This document shows positions 1-7,219 of a stretch of 18,353 nucleotides of DNA, in pieces. The notes under the pieces were generated by a model that saw nothing but the letters and a program-made list of their open reading frames with translations, ran no database searches and was not told the DNA's origin. A program made the translations under genes and the position numbers. The DNA is from an uncultured Collinsella sp. (GTDB taxonomy: Bacteria > Actinomycetota > Coriobacteriia > Coriobacteriales > Coriobacteriaceae): contig CABUQK010000027.1 in the NCBI GenBank assembly GCA_902493615.1, positions 1 through 18,353 of the forward strand, read 5' to 3'. Each line of letters begins with the position of its first letter. Positions within the stretch are counted from its first letter, which is position 1.

Positions 1-78
1 GAGCCCCTTTTCTTCTTTCCGGACATACCGTCCTCCGATCTCCCGGGGCCGGCCGGCCCGGCCCTCAGGGTATCGGGT

Positions 79-116
79 TCCCACATTCATCCGCACATGT
101 GCGGATGAATGTGGGA
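79..116. repeat. 38-bp perfect palindrome
   Basis: The two 19-nt halves are exact reverse complements meeting at 97/98, so there is no spacer. The left half begins TCCCACATTC and the right half ends GAATGTGGGA. There is no T-run after it on either strand, so it is not an ordinary terminator. It lies about 100 bp upstream of the SRP RNA promoter. It could be a repeated extragenic palindrome, a dyad protein-binding site or a cruciform. The rest of positions 1-180 shows only a GC-rich stretch (about 43-65) and no gene I can support. Confidence 0.85.
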
Positions 117-180
117 GGTGTTCGGATAAAGTCGATAATCAAGGAAGTAGTCAAAAAAGCTCCGTCCCAAATTAGCTACC

Positions 181-209
181 TTGCTCTGGCGGGCGGGAGC
201 AGGTAAGAT
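181..209 (+). promoter_or_regulatory. Promoter of the SRP RNA gene
   Basis: A TTGCTC -35 box (181-186) is followed by a 17-bp spacer and a TAAGAT -10 box (204-209). This places the transcription start near 216, just before the first paired bases of the SRP RNA. The spacing is ideal and both boxes are close to the sigma-70 consensus, as expected for a highly expressed stable RNA. The call rests on box match and position only. Confidence 0.6.
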
Positions 210-215
210 ATACCG

Positions 216-332
216 AGCGCCTAGCGCGTTCGATGGGTTCGGATGACGACATGTTCCGAATCTGGTCAGGTCCGGAAGGAAGCAGCCATAAGGAGCCTCT
301 GTCGGGCATCCGAATCCATCGAGCGCACGGGC
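216..332 (+). ncRNA. ffs: Signal recognition particle RNA (4.5S-type)
   Basis: This is the RNA scaffold of the signal recognition particle. It binds Ffh and helps deliver ribosome-nascent chain complexes to FtsY at the membrane. The diagnostic helix 8 signature is present at 264-287: GGTCAGG, a CCGGAAGG hairpin with a GGAA tetraloop at 274-277, then AAGCAGCC. The ends close in a long helix: 231-245 pairs with 307-321 with only one G-U wobble, and 224-227 can extend it with 323-326. The length of roughly 100-115 nt fits the small bacterial form without an Alu domain. The 5' end is set by the promoter. The 3' end is approximate and placed at the start of the T-rich stretch at 332-341. Confidence 0.93.
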
Positions 333-341
333 TTTCTTTTT

Positions 342-363
342 GCGCGGTTTTACCAAACCGCGC
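342..363. repeat. Small perfect hairpin after the SRP RNA
   Basis: A 9-bp perfect stem (342-350 with 355-363, GCGCGGTTT/AAACCGCGC) encloses a TACC loop. It lies just after the T-rich stretch at the SRP RNA 3' end. It lacks a following T-run on the plus strand, so it may protect or define the RNA 3' end, or be part of the palindromic cluster that follows. Confidence 0.5.
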
Positions 364-377
364 AATGCTCGACGCTG

Positions 378-480
378 CGCGCCACCCAGAGCGACAATTT
401 GTCATTCAAAAGGCAAGGCATGACCAGAAGGTCTATGCCTTGCCTTTTTCATGCCAACTTGTTCGCTCTGGGTGGCGCTC
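378..480. repeat. Giant nested inverted repeat with terminator core
   Basis: Two arms of about 50 nt fold back on each other. A 14-bp exact outer stem pairs 381-394 (GCCACCCAGAGCGA) with 463-476. An inner stem pairs 408-421 with 435-448, and the tip GACC-AGAA-GGTC occupies 422-433. The stretch between the stems is partly complementary, with small offsets. The inner part doubles as a terminator, listed separately. The outer arms go far beyond what a terminator needs, which suggests a mobile or repeated palindromic element. Confidence 0.75.
408..449 (+). terminator. Rho-independent terminator downstream of SRP RNA
   Basis: A 14-bp stem (408-421 AAAAGGCAAGGCAT with 435-448) is capped by a GACC-AGAA-GGTC tip and runs into TTTTT at 445-449. 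The A-run on the left arm would give a U-tract on the minus strand, so it may work in both directions. It is the first canonical terminator after the SRP RNA gene. Confidence 0.7.
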
Positions 481-482
481 GC

Positions 483-732
483 TGGCCTTGCCAAAACATC
501 GATGGCTACGCGGTCCAGGAGGCGGCGAAGTGTTTGGTGTCTCGCTGGTCCTCGGCTGCGCCTGCGGGATCGCTCGACTACCAAACACCTCGCCGCCGGC
601 CGGGCCCCGTCGTCCAAAAATCACCCGTAAAGGCGCGTTTATCTAATTTAATCTATCCCTTGCGGAATGCGGCTTGCTGGCGTTGTCTGGGCATTGATGG
701 CTACGTGGTTCAAGAGGCGGCGGTGCTGTTGA
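483..732 (+). repeat. Degenerate direct repeat pair, 195 bp apart
   Basis: Positions 483-537 and 678-732 are related. The best block is 497-527 against 692-722 (27 of 31 identical). Both copies lie in the same reading frame, exactly 65 codons apart, and translate to IDGYAVQEAA and IDGYVVQEAA. Three of the four differences in the best block are at third codon positions. A W-x-C motif precedes both copies. No credible start or ribosome site supports a complete gene, because the open frame runs back into the SRP RNA. It may be a coding relic or a repeated DNA element. Confidence 0.5.
521..597. repeat. Inverted repeat with 18-bp arms
   Basis: The arm at 521-538 (GGCGGCGAAGTGTTTGGT) pairs with 580-597, with a single mismatch, around a 41-nt GC-rich loop. 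It overlaps the first copy of the direct repeat. No T-run follows, so it is not an ordinary terminator. It is the second large palindrome in this 500-bp stretch without a supported protein gene. Confidence 0.7.
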
Positions 733-748
733 TTGAATTTTTGCAGTT

Positions 749-788
749 AAAGAGGCCCGTTTCCTTAGGTGGGGAAACGGACCTCTTT
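749..788. terminator. Terminator-like hairpin, possibly bidirectional
   Basis: Arms 749-764 and 773-788 pair almost fully (AGAGG-CCGTTTCC core) around an 8-nt loop. On the plus strand a TTTTT run follows (786-790), with one C-A mismatch in the stem. On the minus strand that position becomes a U-G pair but the tail is only UUU. It lies 46 bp beyond the stop of the minus-strand surface-protein gene, so it probably ends that transcript and may also block readthrough from the left. Confidence 0.6.
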
Positions 789-833
789 TTGTCTCTGGGC
801 TTGTGAATTGGCGGAGACAATAACCGTTGGCAG

Positions 834-1831
834 CTATTTTGAGTTCCTGATGCGGCGTGTGGCTGTGGCGGTTATTCCGAGTCCCATGGCGGCGATTCCT
901 GCGAGTGCGATTGCGCTCGGCGCTGTGTCGCCTGTGTTTGCGAGCTTGCCGGGCTTGCCGCTGCTCGTGTTCGCCTGCTTGGTGGAGCTCGATGGAGCGT
1001 CTTTGCCGGTCGCGGACGAGCCGGTGGGCTGTGTCGCCTTGGCCGGTTGCGCTGAGCTGGAGGGTTTTGTCGTCTCGGCGGGTTTCGTTATCTCGGGCGA
1101 GGTGGCCTTGTCTGCCGCGGCCTTTGCCTCTTCGTATGCTTTGCAGGCGTCGTCATAGGCCGCTTGCGCCTTTTCCAAATCGCCGAGGAGCGCATTTCGC
1201 TTGGCTATGTCCTCGTCGATGTGGGCTTTAGCTTCCTCTGGCTCACTTTCGAAATGCTGAACCTGTTTTTCCTGGCTTTCGAGTCGGCGTTGGTAGGAGT
1301 GAAGATCATCTTCATAAGATTTTTCTCGCCTTTCTGCCGCCATGATCTCACTGCGCAACTGCTTAATATGCTCCTTAATAGCTGTGCTGGGCTCCTCGTC
1401 GCCGAGTGCTTCAAGTGCCTTATCTAATTCTGCCTGAAGGCCGCTTGTCCGGTTGTGGGCCTCATCGTATTTGGCTTGGGCTGCATCGACGTTCGCTTGC
1501 ATGGCGGGAAGGGGTTCCCTCCGTTTGGCGGCTTCCGTCACCACCATGTCGTAGATCTCTTGAAAAGCGGCAATGTCATCATCGATTTCCGCAAGTTTCT
1601 CGGGACTTGCGGCGTCTTTTGCGGCCTCGAGGTTTTTGAGCGCTTCCTGCATGGCTGCATACGCTTTTTCTTTTGCGGCGGCCGCATCTTCGTCTGCAAG
1701 GCAACTGCACCGGTGGGGGAGCTGGTTTCTGCCGCGATCGCCGCTACGGGGGCGATTCCCGCGACAAGTGCCGCGGAAAGGGCGATGCCCACAGTTGCTC
1801 GTCTTGCTCTTCTTGCGAGAATGTCGTTCAT
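834..1831 (-). pseudogene. Frameshifted LPXTG-type coiled-coil surface protein
   Basis: The intact ancestor would be a cell-wall-anchored protein of about 330 residues. It starts at ATG 1831 after a GAGGTG ribosome site with a clear signal peptide: MNDILARRARR, a hydrophobic core, and probable cleavage after AAIAA. Near 1696-1702 the frame breaks. The downstream frame carries a long charged coiled coil rich in Ala, Glu and Lys, then a Pro/Ser/Thr-rich wall-spanning segment, a LANTGD sorting signal, a hydrophobic segment and a basic tail (RRIRNSK). Adding one base near CCTTGCAGAC would restore ...GAVAL-ADEDAAA..., so a single-base loss explains everything. As it stands, translation from the signal peptide runs into an early stop near 1538. 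It may be a true pseudogene, a phase-variable gene or an assembly error. The ligand is unknown. Confidence 0.8.
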
Positions 1832-1967
1832 CTCGGCACCTCATTTCAAGGGTCGGCGACTAATTTGGTAGCACTAATGTAAATATACCATGCTAGTTGA
1901 CCCGACACTGGCTGGGTGTGCGCGTATACCCCTCTGAAAACTGAATCCCGTTAGAAATGACGAGTTG

Positions 1968-1997
1968 TTTACGCTTCTTTTGGGGTGGCGGTACTAT
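1968..1997 (+). promoter_or_regulatory. Possible promoter of the ABC exporter operon
   Basis: TTTACG (1968-1973), an 18-bp spacer and TACTAT (1992-1997) could form a sigma-70 promoter about 45 bp before the chosen start codon. The boxes are only moderate matches. The 210-bp gap between the divergent surface-protein gene and this operon must hold promoters for both; I could not fix the minus-strand one. Confidence 0.3.
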
Positions 1998-2041
1998 CAT
2001 GGTTCGAATTGAATGTGGATGATGATAGGGAGCGCCTATAC

Positions 2042-3925
2042 ATGATTGAGCTGCTCAGGCGTTTTGGTGGCAAGTTTCGCCGGTATATGGTGATTGGCCC
2101 AGCGTGCAAGCTGATCGAAGTGATTTTTGACCTGCTGACGCCGTTGGTGATTGCCCAGATGATCGATAAGGGTATTGGCGCACACGATGTGAACGCTGTC
2201 GTCCACTACGGCATGGTGCTCGCCGCCATGGCCGTGATCGGCATCTCGTTTACGCTCGTCTGCCAAAAGATGGCGGCGCTCACCTCGCAGGGCATGGGTA
2301 CCGATATCCGCGGTGCGCTCTACGAGCACATCAACAAACTGAGCTATGCCGAGCTCGACCGCTTTGGCACGCCGTCGCTCATCACGCGCATTACCAACGA
2401 CGTCAATCAGGTGCAGCTCGCTGTGGCGCTGGGCGTACGCATGCTCATCCGCTGGCCCTTCTTGGCGGTGGGCTCTATGTGCGCGGCCCTTGCCATCGAC
2501 CTTAAGCTCGGCATGATCTTTTTGATTTGCACGCCCGCCATTGGCCTGGTGTTTTGGTTTGTCATGGCGCGCTGCATTCCGTACTATAAGCAGCTGCAGG
2601 CAAAGCTCGACCGCATTGCGCTTATTTGCCGCGAGGGGCTTTCGGGCGCCCGTGTGGTTCGCGCCTTTGTACGCGAAGATCACGAGCGCGAGCGCTTTGC
2701 GCAGGCCGCCGATGACCAGGCCAATACCGCCATCGCGGTGGGCAAGCTCTCGTCGATCCTTAACCCCGTCACGTTTTTGGTGATGAACCTGGGCGTGTGC
2801 GCCATCCTGTGGGTGGGCGGCATCCAGGTCAACGTGGGCGAGCTCACGCAGGGCCAGGTCATGGCGTTCGTCAACTACATGACGCAGACCCTGACCTCCA
2901 TCGTGTATGTCGCCAACCTGGTCGTGGTCTTTACCAAGGCGAGCGCCAGCGCGTCGCGCATCAACGAGGTGCTCAATTGTGTGCCGAGCATCACCGACGA
3001 GGGCAACCGGCCGGTCGCGCTGCCCAAGCCGAGCGAACTGGCGGGTGGCGCTGTTCCGGTCCCCGCGCTGAGCTTGAGCCATGTGAGCTTCTCGTTTGGC
3101 GCCGGCGCTGCCAACGCCGTTAACGATGTGACCCTGGAGCTCCCGCTGGGCAAGACGCTTGGCATTATCGGCGGCACGGGCAGCGGTAAGTCGACGCTCG
3201 TCTCGCTTATCCCGCGCCTGTACGATGCAGGCACCGGCAGTGTGAGCGTGATGGGCTCCGACGTGCGCGCTTGGCAGCTCGACCAGCTGCGTCATGTGGT
3301 CTCGACTGTCCCACAGCGCGCGTCGCTGGTGAGCGGTACTATCCGCAGCAACCTGACCTGGCGCGATGAAGCTGCGACCGACGAGGAGCTCTGGGCGGCG
3401 CTCGATACGGCGCAGGCCAGCGAGTTCGTGCACAACAAGCCGCAGGGGCTCGATGCCCCGGTCGAGGCGGGCGGTAAGAACTTCAGCGGTGGCCAACGCC
3501 AGCGCCTGACCATCGCGCGCGCCCTGGTGGGCTCGCCTCAGATATTGATCATGGACGATTCTGCCTCGGCGCTCGACTTTAAGACCGACGCGGCGCTTCG
3601 CCATGCCATCCACGAGCGCAGCGTGTGTGGCGCTGCTGAGGGCGGGCTGCCGCTGACTACGGTGATCGTAAGCCAGCGCGTTTCGACCGTGCGCGACGCC
3701 GACATGATCTGCGTACTCGACCACGGCTCGGTTGCGGGCCTGGGCGCGCATGACGAGCTGTATGCAAGCTGCCAGCTCTACCGCGAGATTTGCCAGTCGC
3801 AGCTGCGACGCGAGGAGCTCGAGGGCCAGCAGGGGAGCACGACGCCCACGCCCACCCCAAGACCCGCGTCCGCCCCAGGCGCCGTGTGCGCCCCCGCATC
3901 CGTCTGCGCAAAGGAGGGCTGCTAA
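2042..3925 (+). CDS. ABC exporter half-transporter, degenerate-site subunit
   Basis: This is a membrane-spanning ATPase of 627 residues, a type IV ABC exporter half. An ABC transmembrane domain with about six helices (roughly residues 14-300) precedes one nucleotide-binding domain. Walker A is GGTGSGKS (377-384) and the signature is a canonical FSGGQ (481-485). Walker B ends D505-D506, so the usual catalytic glutamate is aspartate, and the switch histidine is Gln545. This pattern marks the non-hydrolysing-site subunit of heterodimers such as TM287/288 and BmrCD. The C-terminal tail is rich in Pro, Thr and Ala and holds three cysteines. ATG 2042 is chosen because AGGGAG (2027-2032) precedes it by 9 nt; a GTG at 1985 lacks this. 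The gene directly abuts its partner. Multidrug or peptide export is likely from the family; the substrate is not visible. Confidence 0.93.
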   Translation: MIELLRRFGGKFRRYMVIGPACKLIEVIFDLLTPLVIAQMIDKGIGAHDVNAVVHYGMVLAAMAVIGISFTLVCQKMAALTSQGMGTDIRGALYEHINKLSYAELDRFGTPSLITRITNDVNQVQLAVALGVRMLIRWPFLAVGSMCAALAIDLKLGMIFLICTPAIGLVFWFVMARCIPYYKQLQAKLDRIALICREGLSGARVVRAFVREDHERERFAQAADDQANTAIAVGKLSSILNPVTFLVMNLGVCAILWVGGIQVNVGELTQGQVMAFVNYMTQTLTSIVYVANLVVVFTKASASASRINEVLNCVPSITDEGNRPVALPKPSELAGGAVPVPALSLSHVSFSFGAGAANAVNDVTLELPLGKTLGIIGGTGSGKSTLVSLIPRLYDAGTGSVSVMGSDVRAWQLDQLRHVVSTVPQRASLVSGTIRSNLTWRDEAATDEELWAALDTAQASEFVHNKPQGLDAPVEAGGKNFSGGQRQRLTIARALVGSPQILIMDDSASALDFKTDAALRHAIHERSVCGAAEGGLPLTTVIVSQRVSTVRDADMICVLDHGSVAGLGAHDELYASCQLYREICQSQLRREELEGQQGSTTPTPTPRPASAPGAVCAPASVCAKEGC

Positions 3926-5785
3926 ATGAATCCGTACACTTCCTCCGGTTCGGTCGCCACGATGACGGCCAACGTGTCCGGTAACGATAACCTCAACGAC
4001 CTGGGCGACGGTCCGCGCCAGCCCGGCGATCCCGAGCGCTATCCCGTGGGCGCGGTGACCCGCCGCCTGCTGGGCTATGTTCGCCCGCACCGTGTCTCGT
4101 TTGCGGCGTCGTTTGTGAGTGCCGCCGTCTCGGTAATTTTGCAACTCTATACGCCCATCCTCATCGGCGAGGGCATCGACCTGATCGTTGCCGCGGGCCA
4201 GGTGGACTTCGACGCGCTACTGCCGCTTGTCACCAAACTCGCGCTCGTCGTGGTGGGCGCGGCGGCCTTCCAGTGGCTGCAGGGCTACTGCGTCAACCGT
4301 CTGTCCTACGAGACGGTGCGCGACATGCGCGTGGAGGCGAGCGACAAGCTCAGCCGCATGCCGCTCAGCTTTATCGACGGCCATGCCCACGGCGACCTCA
4401 TGAGCCGCGTGGTCAACGACGTCGATCAGGTGGGTGACGGCCTGCTGCAGGGCTTTACGCAGCTCTTTACCGGCGTCATCACCATCGTGGGCACGCTCGC
4501 GTTTATGCTCTCCATCAACCTGACCATGACGCTCGTTGTGGTGCTCGTCACGCCGCTTTCCATCTTTGCGGCCGGTGCTATCGCCAAGCTTTCCAATAAG
4601 AGCTTCACTGCTCAACAGCGCATCCAGGGCCAACTCGGCGGTCATATCGAGGAGTATGTGGGTGAGCAAAAGCTCGTGGACGCCTTCGCCTACGGCCTGC
4701 ACGCTCAACAGCGCTTTGATGCCCTTAACGCCGAGCTCTATACGGCAGGCGAGCGCGCGCAGTTTATGGGTTCGCTCTCCAACCCCGGCACGCGCTTTAT
4801 CAATAACATCATCTATGCCGTGGTCGCTGTGATCGGCTGCGTGGGCGTGATCACGGGCGTGCCCGCGGCGCTTACGGTGGGCGGCGTGCAGATTTTCCTG
4901 TCCTATGCTAACCAGTACACCAAGCCGTTCAACGAGGTTACCAACGTCATTACGCAAATCCAGACGGCGTATGCCTCGGCGCGCCGCATGTTTGCACTGC
5001 TCGACGCCCGCGAGCAGGAGCCCGATGCGCCAGACGCCGTGGAGCTTGCCGCCCCGCGTGGCGAGGTGACTTTTGAACACGTGGACTTTAGCTATGTGCC
5101 CGACCGCAAGCTGCTGCAGGATATCTGCATCGAGGCCAAGCCCGGCATGCGTTTTGCCCTGGTCGGCCCCACGGGCTGCGGAAAGACAACGCTCATCAAT
5201 TTGCTGCTGCGGTTTTACGATATCGATGCCGGACGCATCATGGTCGATGGCCGGTCTTCGCGTGGCTACACGCGCGCAAGCCTGCGCCGCGCCTTTGGCA
5301 TGGTGCTGCAGGATACGTGGCTGTTCGAGGGCACGGTGGCGGAAAATATCGCTTACGGTTGCCCGGATGCCACGCGTGAACAGGTTATCGAAGCCGCCAA
5401 GCGCGCGCACGCGCACAAGTTTATCGTGCAGTTGCCAGGCGGCTACGATACGGTCATCGGCGAGGACGGCGGCACGTTTAGCCAGGGTCAAAAACAGCTG
5501 CTGTGCATCGCGCGCGTCATGCTCACCGACCCGGCTATCTTGCTGCTGGACGAGGCGACCTCGAGTATCGATACCCGCACCGAGCTGCAGGTGCAGGCGG
5601 CATTCGACGAGCTCACGGCCGGTCGCACAAGCTTTGTCGTGGCGCACCGCCTGAGCACCGTCCGCAACGCCGACTGCATTCTGGTGATGCGCGACGGGCA
5701 GATTATCGAGCGCGGCACGCACGACGAGCTGCTAGCGGCAGGCGGCTTCTACGCCGAACTCTACCGCAGCCAATTCGCCCAGTGA
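3926..5785 (+). CDS. ABC exporter half-transporter, catalytic-site subunit
   Basis: This is the 619-residue partner of the preceding gene. Its ATG immediately follows the upstream TAA, with an AAGGAGG-type ribosome site inside the upstream gene's end, so the two are surely co-translated. A polar N-terminal extension of about 45 residues leads into the six-helix transmembrane domain. The nucleotide-binding domain has Walker A GPTGCGKT (414-421), Walker B LLLDE (Asp542-Glu543) and switch His574, all intact. Its signature is FSQGQ (518-522), not the standard SGGQ. Paired with the first subunit's canonical signature, these intact motifs form the hydrolysing site. Its own odd signature faces the partner's degenerate site. 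This fits a heterodimeric drug, lipid or peptide exporter. An ATG at 3962 is possible but has a poorer ribosome site. No terminator is evident before the convergent gene 28 bp away. Confidence 0.94.
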   Translation: MNPYTSSGSVATMTANVSGNDNLNDLGDGPRQPGDPERYPVGAVTRRLLGYVRPHRVSFAASFVSAAVSVILQLYTPILIGEGIDLIVAAGQVDFDALLPLVTKLALVVVGAAAFQWLQGYCVNRLSYETVRDMRVEASDKLSRMPLSFIDGHAHGDLMSRVVNDVDQVGDGLLQGFTQLFTGVITIVGTLAFMLSINLTMTLVVVLVTPLSIFAAGAIAKLSNKSFTAQQRIQGQLGGHIEEYVGEQKLVDAFAYGLHAQQRFDALNAELYTAGERAQFMGSLSNPGTRFINNIIYAVVAVIGCVGVITGVPAALTVGGVQIFLSYANQYTKPFNEVTNVITQIQTAYASARRMFALLDAREQEPDAPDAVELAAPRGEVTFEHVDFSYVPDRKLLQDICIEAKPGMRFALVGPTGCGKTTLINLLLRFYDIDAGRIMVDGRSSRGYTRASLRRAFGMVLQDTWLFEGTVAENIAYGCPDATREQVIEAAKRAHAHKFIVQLPGGYDTVIGEDGGTFSQGQKQLLCIARVMLTDPAILLLDEATSSIDTRTELQVQAAFDELTAGRTSFVVAHRLSTVRNADCILVMRDGQIIERGTHDELLAAGGFYAELYRSQFAQ

Positions 5786-5813
5786 GCAAGCCCGTGGGGC
5801 ATGTAATGCAGCG

Positions 5814-7079
5814 CTAGGGCGCGAGTGTGTCAGCGGGGGCAACGATAATGCCCTCGGGCGTTGTGTGGGCCGGCATGCCGAACCCGATGACGATGAGCTT
5901 GGCCGCGGGCGGTCTCTCGCCACGCTCGACAAGTTTGCGCTCGAGTCGAAGCAGGTTTGCAGATGCCTCGGGGATCTGCGGACTTCCGAGTTTTACTTCC
6001 ACGGCAATCCAAGTTCCATCGCGCCTGTGTATAACGGCGTCGACTTCGAGATCGTCGGCGTCGTGGTAGTGGGACACCGACGAGTCGTTTGCGGCTGCAT
6101 AGACCTTAAGGTCGTGCAGGACGAGGGATTCGAAGAGCAGTCCCAGCGTCTTCGGGTCAGATGCCAATGATTCCGGATTTGCTCCGAGCAGCGCAACGGC
6201 AAGCGAAGGGTCGGCAAGGTGCCTTTTTGCGCTTTGCCGCAGCTTTACCGGCGACCTGAGCGCCGGATGCCAAGCCGGGATATCATCGATGATATTGATT
6301 CGTCTCAGAGCATCCATGTATCTGGAGACCGAATTCTTCGAAACGCCGGTACCGATATCTTTGTCGATGGACTTCGATCCGGCAAGCGTCGACTCATTTC
6401 GCGCAAGCGATGTCAAAAGAGACCTGACCTTGACCGGATCACGCTTAACGCCGTCAGTTCTAGAAACATCCGATTCGCATACGCCATCAACATAAGCAGC
6501 GGCAATCCGCATGGCATTTTCAGTTGTTTTTCCCATCGCTTGAGGCCAACCGCCACGACACAGCAAATCGGCGATACCGGAGATGCCGGCAATCGATCCG
6601 ACTGCCTGCTTAGCAGGATGACCTGAAAGCAGCGCTCCGATAGTGACTAAGCCAGAAGAAACGCCAAGCTCGAACAGCGTCATGGTATCCATTCGCAACC
6701 TTGCTATTCGTCCAACGCCACTATGCATCGGCTGCTTCGAATCTCGCAACGTTGCTGAGCCCGTAAGAATAAACTGTCCGGATTCTCCCTGTCTTGCGTC
6801 ACACTCGAAACGTACGGCATCCCACAGCTTTGGCTCTTCCTGCCATTCATCGATGAGCCTAGGAGAGGGTCCTGCTATTGCCTGTGCTGGATCGATCTGA
6901 GCCAGCTGGAGGGCGGCAAAATTACCAGTTGGATCGGAAAGAGACAAGGATGATCTAGCAAAACGTTTTGCCGTAGTGGTCTTTCCGCACCACTTTGGGC
7001 CTTGAATGAGAACCGCACCGAAGATATCGAGATTATGCCTGATTACCTTATCGATGCATCTGTCTACATATCTATCCAT
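5814..7079 (-). CDS. AAA ATPase with DUF4143 nuclease-fold C-terminus
   Basis: This 421-residue protein belongs to the AAA_14/DUF4143 ATPase family, whose cellular role is largely unknown. Walker A is GPKWCGKT (27-34), Walker B is LIDEWQ (74-79) and a sensor-like LTGSA lies at 104-108. A winged-helix-like middle part (about 185-270, containing SKNSVSRYMDAL) may bind DNA. The C-terminal part carries EVD (345-347) and EVK (361-363), the spacing of a PD-(D/E)xK nuclease core, as proposed for DUF4143. ATG 7079 is chosen because AAGGAGG lies 5-6 nt upstream; a start 15 codons earlier has no such site. It is convergent with the ABC operon and alone in its unit. Four 23-bp tandem repeats lie directly upstream and suggest tight, perhaps autogenous, control. 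No disabled motif is seen. A defence or toxin role is possible but unproven. Confidence 0.88.
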   Translation of the reverse strand: MDRYVDRCIDKVIRHNLDIFGAVLIQGPKWCGKTTTAKRFARSSLSLSDPTGNFAALQLAQIDPAQAIAGPSPRLIDEWQEEPKLWDAVRFECDARQGESGQFILTGSATLRDSKQPMHSGVGRIARLRMDTMTLFELGVSSGLVTIGALLSGHPAKQAVGSIAGISGIADLLCRGGWPQAMGKTTENAMRIAAAYVDGVCESDVSRTDGVKRDPVKVRSLLTSLARNESTLAGSKSIDKDIGTGVSKNSVSRYMDALRRINIIDDIPAWHPALRSPVKLRQSAKRHLADPSLAVALLGANPESLASDPKTLGLLFESLVLHDLKVYAAANDSSVSHYHDADDLEVDAVIHRRDGTWIAVEVKLGSPQIPEASANLLRLERKLVERGERPPAAKLIVIGFGMPAHTTPEGIIVAPADTLAP

Positions 7080-7127
7080 ACTGCCTCCTTCTTTAATTGC
7101 TTTGATTATGTATTCTACCAGCAACGT

Positions 7128-7219
7128 GGTGACGATTAACGATAATTTGAGGTGATGATTAACGGAGAATTATGGTGACGATTGATGGCATATTATGGTG
7201 ACGATTGTCATTGATTCGG
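7128..7219. repeat. Four 23-bp tandem repeats, operator-like
   Basis: Four units start at exactly 7128, 7151, 7174 and 7197. Each begins GGTGAYGATT; the remainder is AT-rich and degenerate. The array sits just upstream of the ATPase/DUF4143 gene. On that gene's strand the boxes read AATCRTCACC, and a TAGAAT -10-like hexamer (7112-7117) lies between them and the ribosome site. A period of about two helical turns would put a bound protein on one face of the DNA. The spacers are too short for a CRISPR array. The remaining 190 bp to the flavodoxin start shows no gene and no promoter I can name with confidence. Confidence 0.8.

Noticed and set aside
233..806. Overlapping plus-strand open frames as protein genes
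   Set aside because: They begin inside the SRP RNA, run through several palindromes and lack a ribosome site. Only the short direct-repeat peptide pattern is kept as an observation.
2036..4144. 702-codon minus-strand open frame opposite the ABC genes
   Set aside because: It is antisense to two genes with complete ABC motifs. Its composition, rich in His, Arg and Ala, is typical of a shadow frame in high-GC DNA.
7128..7219. CRISPR array
   Set aside because: The units are directly adjacent with a 23-bp period, so there is no room for spacers, and no cas genes are nearby.
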